From assembly GCA_013146195.2 (NCBI GenBank), contig CM028383.1, positions 13,147,311 through 13,211,310 of the forward strand: DNA of 64,000 nucleotides, given 5' to 3'. The number at the start of each line of letters is the position of its first letter. Position 1 is the first letter of the stretch. The notes beneath the pieces are model-generated. The model was not told the origin of the DNA and made no database searches. It worked only from the letters and a program-made list of their open reading frames with translations. The translations under genes and the position numbers were made by a program. Positions 32,074 through 41,409 of this stretch are shown piece by piece. Source of the stretch: Codonopsis lanceolata. Lineage: Eukaryota > Streptophyta > Magnoliopsida > Asterales > Campanulaceae.

Positions 32074-33440
32074 GTCGTTTTTATTTTAAAGAAAATAAAA
32101 ATGGAGGGCTAGACTCAGTTTTCACAAAAAAAAATCAGTTTTCTTAATTTCTGGCTAAAATATGCTTGTTATATTTCTTTAGCATTTTAAATATTGCGTT
32201 CTTATGTACCTGTGTATATATTTGTGGATATAATCATCCATCTTGCAGCAGTTTCATAACAGTTACCATTACAAATATATTTTCAAACAAAAAAAAACAA
32301 TAAAAAAGGAGAATGAAAATATATATTTCCGGGCAACATAACAAAAGGCTGGAGCTTTATTTTATCGCTTTATTTCTGCTCTATATTATTATTTCTGCTT
32401 GCTTTATTTTTATCACGTAAAAGATGTACATATTTTCTTTCATTCTGTCATTTTATTTTGGGGACTAGGACAAATATGTAATTAATATGAATAGATAGAT
32501 TTCCATTTTTCTTTATATTTCTTGATGTGATTGGTTGCTTGCTCATGCTCAAACTAAAAAGCCGAGAAAATCCACAAAAAACAACAAGACAGACCATATC
32601 TGCTTTATTTATTGCTTCATATCTGAAGAAAAAATAATAATATTTTACTGCTTTTTAGATGCCGCACACATGCGCACGCGTGTAGATATACTCCGAACTG
32701 CTACCCTACACCATGGCCAGCCTACCCCCTGCATCATCCAACGTTAAATTGCATATAGATTCTCAGGACACTTCATGGACCGATTGGTTTTTACATCTCT
32801 GAATCATTGGTCAGCCCCTGTGCAAAAAAAAAAAAAAAAGAAGAAGAAAAAAAATACAATAGAAAAAATGACGTGAATAAAAATATACACAGTGGCTGAC
32901 TGATTATTTTCTGATGTTCGACTTAGACCATTTTGAATGGTGGATCCCGAAAAGAGTATAGGCCATTCGCCTGAGATCAGTCCAATCTTGGGGAGTCGAA
33001 AGGCAGGTGGAATACGAAGGTCCTATACTCTGGAGAAAGAATCCACTGTTCCAGGAATAGTCCTGAGACTGTCAAAATAAAGCGGGTGCTTGTCCGGTCA
33101 ATTGTAGGAAAAATGAATAATCATAAACAAAAATACAAATAAAGGCACACTGTACTCCAAACCAGAAAACCTTCAGCCAACCCTTCCTGATACTTTCAAA
33201 CCCTTTTCCTCAGAAATCTGACCCGAATTTGGAAAGGTAGAGATAGTACTGGTCGGTTGATACGGGATACAGGCATAGAAATCAGATCAGAAAATATCGA
33301 GGTCGAATAAAAGGCGAATCGATTCGGATGGTATAGATTTTGGCGAGCTTTCGAATAGAGGATGCATAGCAAACAATGGGCTCAGCGCAGTTCGGCATGT
33401 ACAATGGCTAGCAAAATTTAGATGCAAACAGATCAATATA
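32074..33440 (+). other. Tat leader
   Basis: AT-rich untranslated leader with an A-rich tract at ~32825-32850. No family ORF is recognised; the short ORFs at 32535 (plus) and 33287 (minus) look like chance. Confidence 0.5.
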
Positions 33441-35077
33441 TAATAGAGCCGATGGCTAATGAGCGGATGGCTAATCTGGTACAAATTTTAAAACCTAGTG
33501 GTGAAAGAACCTCTTTCCCTACAGTCCCTCAAGAAGCATCAACCTCCCATGTTCCTCCAAACCCAAACCCCTAGTCAAACACCAACCCACCAAATACCAC
33601 CATTACCCCAAATCCAAATCCCCCACCTAATCCTTATTACCCAAATATTAACAATTTCTCATCCTACCCTCCATATCCTTACCCATGCACCAATATCCCC
33701 CAGAATCCAAATGACCTCCCTTTTCCCATCACCAATTCACTCCAAAATAACCCACATATGGACCCAATAACCTATAATCAGCCAGGTCAAGTAACAACCT
33801 ATTTACCTCTTAATGATCCTGGCCGCCAAACCGAAGTCGCCCATAACCCACCTACCCAAAATCCTTATCCTACCCAAATCCCTATCCAACCCAAAATCCT
33901 TACCAAATACCACAACCAGAAATTAACCCAGCCTTTCCTAATCCTACCAGCATATACCAAAAACCAACTCCCCCTCCCACCAAAATGGAGGCTGACATGG
34001 AGAACTTGAAAAATATGATGCTCAAAGTTATGAACAAAGGAGAATTTTCTACGCGAGCATTAGCATTGCAGCCTTCGGCAATACTACCTTCAAAAATTAA
34101 AATTCTCGATATAGAAAAATTCGATGGGACTAGATGCCCTATATCTAACTTAAAATCCTATTCCCCTTGGCATGCAATCAAGGGGGGCTAGCTTTGAACC
34201 CATGGCTTCCAATTTCCATATTCCCTTAATAGGGGCTGCCATGCAATGGCTAATGTTGTCAGACAATAGCACCATTGGTACTTGAGACCAAATAGCTGAA
34301 GGGTTCCTAGAAAGGTACAAGGACAATACTACCCCTAAAAACAAAAAAGATCTTGAGTCGTGCACCCAAAGGGAAAAAGAAACATGTGCTGAGTTTACAG
34401 ACAGGTGGAAAAGAAAGTTGACTCAGACATTTGACAGACCTGATCCGGCTGAGTCATCCAGGATGTTCATAAAAAATCTCTAACCTATTTACCTAGAACA
34501 TATGCGGTACCTCCCTTATAGCAATTTCAAAGAAATAGTGGAGATAGGGGTTTGTACCGATGAAGATATACGGACTGGGCACTTAAAAGTCAATACGCCC
34601 TCTAATTCTTTCCGATACTCTAAAGGAAATGCAGCCGCATCAGAACCAACTGTTAATATGGTAGGAAATACATCAACCAACTTTCCTACCCAGAACTATA
34701 GCACTGTTCCATGGTCCTACGGATCAGATAGGTCTGTCAACGCAGTGGGATGAAACAATGGTCCAAACAGGAATTTCAGAAATCAGAACAGAGGAAACCG
34801 ATATTATGATGAATTGCAAGCTCCCCAGTCCGTGATACTACAAGATCTAATGGCACAGGAAATGCTAAAGCCTTTGGAAGATTATAGGCCGCCAAATCCA
34901 CTGCCCAACACATGGAATCATGCCCAGTACTGTGAATATCATCGCTGTAGTGGTCACCTCACCGACAAGTGCTATGTTCTCAAAAACGCTATCCAAGACT
35001 TAATAGATGATAAAGTTATTGAGAAACCTCCTCATAGACCAAATATAGTCAATAACCCCTACCTCAAATCAATATGA
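33441..35077 (+). pseudogene. gag: Tat gag, degenerate
   Basis: Begins around 33449 with MANLVQILKPSGE and a long Pro/Asn/Gln-rich stretch, broken by a stop at ~33571. A shift near 33985 brings the capsid part: LDIEKFDGT, then GAAMQWLMLSDNS, FLERYKDNTTPK and CAEFTDRWKRK, with stops at ~34190, 34280 and 34481. The nucleocapsid end, YCEYHRCSGHLTDKCYVLKN (~34930-34990), is the single Cys/His finger typical of Tat gag. It ends at 35075-35077. Not functional. Confidence 0.8.
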
Positions 35078-36102
35078 TTGAGGCCAGTGAAAAAATTTGT
35101 GTACCCAAGTTCGAAATAAATAAACACCCCTTACCATATATCATTGTTCCTTTCTCTCCATCTTTATCCATAAAAGAGCCTAGTTGCAATATGCTCTCTT
35201 GGGACACTATCCTGGGTAGCCAAAATACCTGCACTATTGAAAAATCCACTTGGATCGGTGGTGACGTCAGCCACCATACTAGATCTAGTCGAGCCTACCA
35301 ACCAAACCTGGAAAGAGGTGACCACTCCGGCAAAGATCAAGAAACAAATACTAGGGCTAAGAATATGGAAGATACCTTACTAGCTCAGATGAACAAAACT
35401 CAAGCCAACATATCTATCTGGGGCTTGCTTTGTGCTTCCAAAAGCCACCGTGATACACTGGCTAAATCTTTAAGTCAAGCGGTCATCCTTATTGAAACCT
35501 CCCCAAATGAGCTTACTCAAATGATTGGAAACATACACTTTGGGAATGTGATTATGTTTACTGATCTAGATCTGCCAAGGGAAGGAACCAACCACATCGA
35601 TGCTCTCCACATCACTGTGGGGATCGGGGAAAAAAGGGTTCCCCGAATTCTGATAGATAATGGTTCTTCTTTGAATGTATGTCCCACAAGCACGCTAGCC
35701 AAACTGGGAACAAAAATATCAGAGCTTGCTCCTTCATCGCAGACAGTAAGGGCATACGACAACACTAGTCGATGTGTCCTAGGGGTGGTCACCTTAATGA
35801 TGACTATTGGGCCGCTAACCATGCCAGTGGAATTTCAGGTCTTGGACATACCAGCCACTTTCGGCCTGTTGTTGGGACACCCTTGGATCCATGGGGTAAA
35901 AGGGGTAGCCTCCTCGCTGCATCAACGAGTCAAATTTATCCACGATGATCATATAGTAATCATTTTGGCTGATAAAATCGTAGTAAACAAGGAGAACGAG
36001 GACATCCCGATCCTCGAGATAGAGCATGATGACACTGGTATATTCCTCAGTGGCTTTGAGATTATCCCCCAAGCTAGAATCAACACCATTGAATGTGGGT
36101 GA
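35074..36102 (+). CDS. pol: Tat aspartic protease ORF
   Basis: An open frame of 342 codons, one of the longest in the window. The first ~170 residues are a linker. The retropepsin core follows: HIDALHITVGIGEKRVPRIL, then IDNGSSLNVCP, where DNGSS is the active-site word, and later LLLGHPWIHGVKGVASSLHQ. Retropepsins cut the gag-pol polyprotein. DNG for DTG is common in Tat elements and need not be inactivating. The frame overlaps gag's last four bases and ends at 36100-36102, before the G-patch. Confidence 0.82.
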   Translation: MIEASEKICVPKFEINKHPLPYIIVPFSPSLSIKEPSCNMLSWDTILGSQNTCTIEKSTWIGGDVSHHTRSSRAYQPNLERGDHSGKDQETNTRAKNMEDTLLAQMNKTQANISIWGLLCASKSHRDTLAKSLSQAVILIETSPNELTQMIGNIHFGNVIMFTDLDLPREGTNHIDALHITVGIGEKRVPRILIDNGSSLNVCPTSTLAKLGTKISELAPSSQTVRAYDNTSRCVLGVVTLMMTIGPLTMPVEFQVLDIPATFGLLLGHPWIHGVKGVASSLHQRVKFIHDDHIVIILADKIVVNKENEDIPILEIEHDDTGIFLSGFEIIPQARINTIECG

Positions 36103-36120
36103 GAAACTGACATCACCAGG

Positions 36121-36573
36121 AAAAAGACTACATCTCTAGGAAACATGGTCCCTTTAAACATGTTTCGAAAAATGAATTATATGTCTGGTCTAGGTCTCGG
36201 CAGAAACCAGCAGGGACTTGTTAATCTAGTCCAAGATGAACTCAAGGAATATATCCCTCCTTTTGGTCTAGGATACAAACCTATTCCAGCTGAAATAGCC
36301 GCAATCATGAAACAAAAACGTGAGAAAAGCAAGGCAGAAAGAGAAAAACGTCCTTATAAGTATCCTCCTCTCCAACCATATAGAAAAACCCTAAATGGTT
36401 ATTTTGTAAGGAAGGGGGAAACAGAAACCTATCTCATGTTTCCTGAACCCTGGTTACACCAGAATGGGAAAAGACACCCTGGTTGGGAAATCTTTGTAGA
36501 TGTCAGTCTCGTCACAGATAAAATGGAACAGTTACCCTGGAACCCCGTAGCTCTGCATATAAGACTATCATAG
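36121..36573 (+). pseudogene. pol: Tat G-patch domain segment
   Basis: MNYMSGLGLGRNQQGLVNLV is a G-patch, the glycine-rich RNA-interaction motif found between protease and RT in some retroelements. Downstream GLGYKPI and a basic stretch (KQKREKSKAEREKRPYKYPP) follow. In the intact polyprotein it would continue from the protease; here a stop at 36100-36102 separates them. Its role in the element is thought to be RNA binding during reverse transcription; for this family that is inference. Confidence 0.7.
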
Positions 36574-36588
36574 TTGAAAATACTTGAT

Positions 36589-37173
36589 CTATAGACCAAG
36601 ACGATTATGCCCTGGCCCTGTTAGAAGACGAATGTCTGGAAGACAGTTTCTTTCTTGGGAATGATAGATGGAGGCACTAGCTACGAAAAGCTCCCTGCTG
36701 AGTTTGAGTCTATTGTTAATAAGCCTCTGCAGAATTGGTATACTACGACCGGCCCGCTTTTGACAACCGCAGATCTGGTGGACCGCTTCAAATATACTAT
36801 TCCCCATTCTTCCTTTAGCCTTACGGATTGGTCATCTACCGATCCGCTCCCTAAAATTGAGGATCTCAAACCCCAGGTCCTCAATAATGTAAATAACCAT
36901 GTACAGTTTGCTAATAATGATAATCTAAATGTCTTTGCTTATTCCTTAGTTGCACCTTCATTAAAAGACACATTAAATAATTTTAATAATGAGTCATTTG
37001 ATGAAATGGACCCAAAAGATAAAAATTACCTGCTTGAGCTCACTAAGTCAGTCAAGCATCAATAAAAAGATCAATCATCAACAGCAGATGAAGACTTATC
37101 TACCATCAATCTAGGGCTGAACAATGAAACCAAAGAAGTCAAAATCGACAGTTACCTACAAGGCTCTGAAAGG
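36589..37173 (+). pseudogene. pol: Tat linker between G-patch and RT
   Basis: An acidic, Asn-rich open stretch (136 codons at 36655-37065, with DWSSTDPLPKIEDLK) has no known domain. After a stop at 37063-37065 it leads with LNNETKEVKID into the RT. It is the usual variable spacer ahead of RT in Tat elements. Confidence 0.6.
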
Positions 37174-38553
37174 GTGGCACTTATTGACCTCCTCAAGGAA
37201 TTCGTAGACATCTTTGCATGGTCCTACGAAGATATGCCTGGGCTGGACCCAACCATTGTCGAACATCGGATCCCCACTTATCCGGATGTTCGGTTGGTCA
37301 AGCAAAAGCTCCGCAGAATCAAGCCAGAATGGTCACTACAAGTGAAAGAAGAAATCATGAAGCAACTACATGTCAAGTTTATTCGGGTAGTAGAATACCC
37401 GATCTGGCTGTCAAATATAGTGACTATTCCAAAGCCCAACGGAAAGGTGCGAATCTGCGTAGACTTCCGCGACCTCAACAAGGTATCGTCCAAAGACGAT
37501 TTTCCTCTACCCAACATTGATATCGTGGTAGACGCCATCGCTTCTCACAAAATAAGATCCTTTGTCGACGGCATGCTGGGCTATAATCAAATCAAAATGG
37601 CAGCATAGGATCAAAGAAAACATCATTCACCACCCCCTGGGGAACCTACTGCTATAATGTCATGCCATTCGGGCTAAAGAATGTCGGGGCTACATATTAA
37701 AGAGCTGCCACTGCCCTCTTCCACAACATGATTCATAAAGAGGTCGAAGTGTACGTTGATGTCATGATCGTACACTCCAGCGATGCCGACGGTGCCCATA
37801 TCAAAGACCTTTGAAAATTCTTCAAAAGGTTAAGAAAACACCAGATGAAGCTTAACCCCACCAAATACACATTTGGGGTTACCAAAGGCAAGGTCCTGGG
37901 ATTCATGGTGACCGAGCAAGGCATCGAAATCGAGCCGGCCAAAATCAAAGCTGTCATAAATATGTCGCGGCCAAAAACTCCAACAGAAGTCAAAGGCTTC
38001 CTCCGGTTGCAATATATTAGTCGCTTCATCAGATAGGTGACATCCACATGTGAGCCCCTATTCAAACTCTTAAAGAAAAATACTGACCAGGTCTGGGACG
38101 AGAAATGCCAGCTAGCCTTTAAAAAAATAAAAGTCTACCTTACCAATCCACCAGTGCTAGCTCCTCCCCATATACATAAACCTCTCCTTCTATATTTAAC
38201 CGACACAGATACGTCAGTGCGAGCTTAATTATTCAGCGCTGGAGAAAAGTTGCACCGGCCTAGTCTGGGCAACCCAAAGGCTTAAAACTTATCTGCAAGC
38301 TTGATCCATCAAGCTCATCTCCAAGATGGATCCTATAAAATACATCTTCGGTAAGCCATCACTTTCTAGTCGACTAGCTAAATGGTCATTCCTCCTCAAC
38401 AAATTTGACATCACCTATGTCACGCTCAAATCTATTAAAGGCATCATAATTGCAAACCATTTAGCTGATCTTCCCCTAGAAGCAGAAGATGCAGCTGAGC
38501 CTAAATTCACAGACGAAGGTGTCCTGGAAATTACCAATGAGGACACCAGCTAG
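37174..38553 (+). pseudogene. pol: Tat reverse transcriptase and first RNase H
   Basis: RT starts with LLKEFVDIFAWSYEDMPGLDP, then HRIPTYPDVRLVKQKLRRIKP, IPKPNGKVRICVDFRDLNK and FVDGMLGYNQIKM. A TAG at 37606-37608 and a one-base shift follow; then VMPFGLKN is readable. The catalytic box reads VYVDVMIV (~37750-37770): the second catalytic Asp of YVDD is Val here, which should abolish polymerase activity. After more stops, LNPTKYTFGVTKGKVLGFMV and KTPTEVKGFLRLQYISRF give the RT end. The RNase H part is readable as YSALEKSCTGLVWATQRLK and IFGKPSLSSRLAKWSFLL, shortened in its first third. Confidence 0.88.
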
Positions 38554-39123
38554 TAAATGTTCTTTGACGGAGCCGCAAATAAAAGAGGTTTTGGCATAGG
38601 AATCTTGCTAATTGACCCAGCAGATTCCCACACTCTGTTGGCCATAAGGTTAGAATTCAAATGCTCGACCAATACAGTTGAATATGAGGCATGTATCACC
38701 GGTCTAGAAGAAGCCCTCTGAAAAGGAGCCAAAGACTTGGAAGTCTATGGTGACTCCGCCTTAATCATAAACCAAGTCGAAGGGAAATGGAAGACCCAGG
38801 ATCCCCGGCTGCAGCTTTATCATGCCAAATTGACAGCACTAGCCACCGAATTTGATAATATCTCGTTTTATTATTTGTCGCGAGATAGAAATTAATTCGC
38901 TGATGCCTTGGCCACTCTAGCATCGTTGGTCCAAATTCCTACAGAAGCCAATGTCCAACCATTTATAGTTGGGAAGAAGGTCACTCCGGCTTACTGCTTC
39001 AAAATCAATGTCGCTCCTGAAAAGGACCACGAGCCTTGGTATTCAGACATCGTGAATCTGCTACAGAAAGGAGTCTATCCTCCCAGTCCAGACAAAAGGG
39101 GGAAAGTCTCCCTACGGAGATAG
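38554..39123 (+). pseudogene. pol: Tat second RNase H (plant/archaeal type)
   Basis: MFFDGAANKRGFGIGILLID, then VEYEACITGLEEAL, LEVYGDSALIINQVEG and LSRDRN.FADALATLAS give the D-E-D-D pattern of an archaeal-like RNase H. This second domain is diagnostic of the Tat/Ogre lineage. Stops are at 38551-38553, 38719-38721 and ~38894. The 3' half (from 38840) is repeated 1101 bp downstream at 39941. Confidence 0.82.
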
Positions 39124-39184
39124 GCATCGCAATTTTGTAGTCAGCGGTGGCAGCCTGTACAAAAGGCATTATCAGGGCCTCAAT

Positions 39185-39655
39185 TTGTTATGCGTCGATC
39201 AAGCAAAAGCTGCGCAAATTATGGACCAGCTTCATGGTGGTACCTGCGGGCCCCACATGAACGAGCACATGCTTTCCAAGAAAGTCATCCGGCAGGTGTA
39301 CTATTGGACCACGCTAGAAACCGGCTGTATCCGGTGGGTACGTCATTGCGATAAATGCCAACGCTTCGCAAATCTGCAACATGTGCCCCCGCATATCTTA
39401 TATAACTCCACAGCCCCCTGGCCCTTCTCAACTTGGGGAATCAACGTCATAGGTCAAATCCATCCGAAGGGATCTAATGGCCACGAATATGTCTTGGTAG
39501 CCGTCGATTACTTCACAAAGTGGGTGGAAGCCTCTTCCTATAAAATTCTAAATGCTCGAAAGGTATCTGAATTCATCCGGACCAATATCATATACCGATA
39601 TGGAGTACCTTTTGAAATTATCTCTGACAATGGCACACACTTTGAAGGTTTCTAG
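39185..39655 (+). pseudogene. pol: Tat integrase, copy A
   Basis: The zinc-binding part has H and C ligands in LHGGTCGPHMNEHMLSKK and HCDKCQRFA. The core starts PFSTWGINVIGQI, where the first catalytic Asp is replaced by Asn (GAC to AAC), then YVLVAVDYFTKWVEASSY. The second Asp is present in ISDNGTHFEGF. The frame stops at 39653-39655, where sequence from the CDKC region begins again. Inactive by both truncation and the D-to-N change. Confidence 0.85.
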
Positions 39656-40770
39656 CGATAAATGCCGGGCCGGGGCTTGCAAGAATCTGCAAGACATGCC
39701 CCGCATATCTTATATAACCCCGCCGTCCTTTTCAACTTGGGGAATCAAGCATAGGTCAAATGCATCAGAAGGGATCTAATGGCCGAATATGTCTTGGTAG
39801 CCGCCGATTACTTCACAAAGTGGGTGGAAGCCTCTTCCTATAAAATTCTAAATGTTCGAAAGGTATCTGAATTCATCCGGACCAATATCATATACCGACA
39901 TGGAGTACCTTTCGAAATTATCTCTGACAACGGCACATCACTAGCCACCGAATTTGACAATATCTCGTTTCATTATTTGTCGCGAGATAGAAATCAATTC
40001 GCCGATGCCTTGGCCACTCTAGCATCGTTGGTCCAAATTCCCACAGAAGCCAATGTCCAACCATTTATAGTTGGGAAGAAGGTCACTCCGGCTTACTGCT
40101 TCAAAATCAATGCCGTTCCTGAAAAGGACCACGAGCCTTGGTATTCAGACATCGTGAATCTGCTATAGAAAGGAGTCTATTCTCCCAGTCTAGACAAAAG
40201 GGGGAAAGTCTCCCTACGAAGATGGGCATCGCAATTTGTAGTCAGCGGTGGCAGCCTGTACTAAAGGCATTATCAGGGCCTCAATTTATTATGCGTCTAT
40301 CAAGCAAAAGCTGAGCAAATCATGGACCAGCTTCATGGTGGTACCTGCGAGCCCCAGATGAACGAGCATATGCTTTCCAAGAAAGTCATCCGGCAGGGGT
40401 ACTATTGGACCACGCTAGAAACCGATTGTATCCGGTGGGTACGTCATTGCGATAAATGCTGCGGCCAGCTAACCGCAAATCTGGCAGCGACGTGCCGTGC
40501 CTCGCATATCTTATATAACTCACGGCCCCCACGGCCCTTCACAACTTGGGGAATCAACGTCATAGGTCAAATCCATCGAAGGGATCTAATGACCACGAAT
40601 ATGTCTTGGTAGGCGTCGATTACTTCCAAAAGTGGGTGGAAGCCTCTTCTATAAAATTCTAAATGCTCGAAAGGTATCTGAATTCATTCGGACCAATATC
40701 ATATCTAGATATGGAGTACCTTTGAAATTATCTCCGACAACGGCACACACTTTGAAGGGGCGTGAATAAA
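39656..40770 (+). repeat. Duplicated RNase H/integrase segments
   Basis: From 39656 to 39937 the integrase core part (compare 39349-39655) is repeated with small deletions. At 39938 the sequence jumps back to the second RNase H (compare 38837) and runs again through the zinc domain (40322, compare 39221) to a third integrase core (40560-40760). The 1101 bp spacing is the same for both markers. The copies differ by scattered substitutions and many small deletions. Either a true tandem duplication or an assembly error. Confidence 0.8.
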
Positions 40771-41409
40771 TACGCTCGATGATTTCAAAATTCAAAGGCA
40801 TAAATCCTCCCATACCGATCACAAGCCAATGGTGCCGTTAGGCGACCAACAAAACACTTGGAAAATATTATCGGAAAAATGGTCGACACGGGGAAGAGCG
40901 GCGGAAAAATTGCCACTAGCCCTTTGAGGCTATCGCACTTCAGTTCGCACACCGACTGGGGCTACTCCCTATTCTTTAGCCTACAGCATGGAGGCGGTCT
41001 TTCGTTGAAATCCCATCAATAAGGGTAATGATGGAATCGACATATCGAATTGATTGGGTCAAAGGCGATATGAAGAATTAGCCTGTCGGCGAATGATGGC
41101 TCTAGCCACGGAACACACTACGGCATATCAAAGCCGAATAGCTCGGCGTTCAACAAAAAGTCAAGGGTCGTGACATCCAGTCGAAGAAATGGTGCTTCGC
41201 GAAAACCCCCTAGTTATGTTGATACTAGAGGGAAATGGAAGTCTCCTTGGATGGGACCATCCATTGTCAAAGAGATCCGTCGGGGAGGTGCGTTACTCCT
41301 CACAAATCAAGATGGGGAAGATGCGGTTCACCCTTCAACCTCGATAAGCTTAAAAGGTACTATCGTAGCGAAAATATATGGCAATTGCTTATCTTTCCAG
41401 CTAAGCTAG
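40771..41409 (+). pseudogene. pol: Tat integrase C-terminal part, indel-rich
   Basis: The end of the core can be followed only in fragments. At 41170-41409 an open stretch gives DTRGKWKSPWMGPSIVKEIR and GGALLLTNQDGE, the C-terminal DNA-binding fold that closes Tat integrases. Many small deletions relative to the family pattern break every frame. This marks the end of pol. Confidence 0.6.

Larger units (their letters stand above)
30127..41409 (+). mobile_element. Ty3/gypsy Tat-lineage retrotransposon, 5' LTR to integrase
   Basis: A long 5' LTR, primer site, proline-rich gag, protease, G-patch, RT, RNase H, a second RNase H of the plant/archaeal type, and integrase follow each other. The extra RNase H between the normal one and integrase marks the Tat group. 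The 3' LTR was not found. Many stops and frameshifts are present, plus a tandem duplication over RNase H/integrase. It sits in copia B; CACGG (30122-30126) would be the left target copy, but the right one is not visible. Confidence 0.9.
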
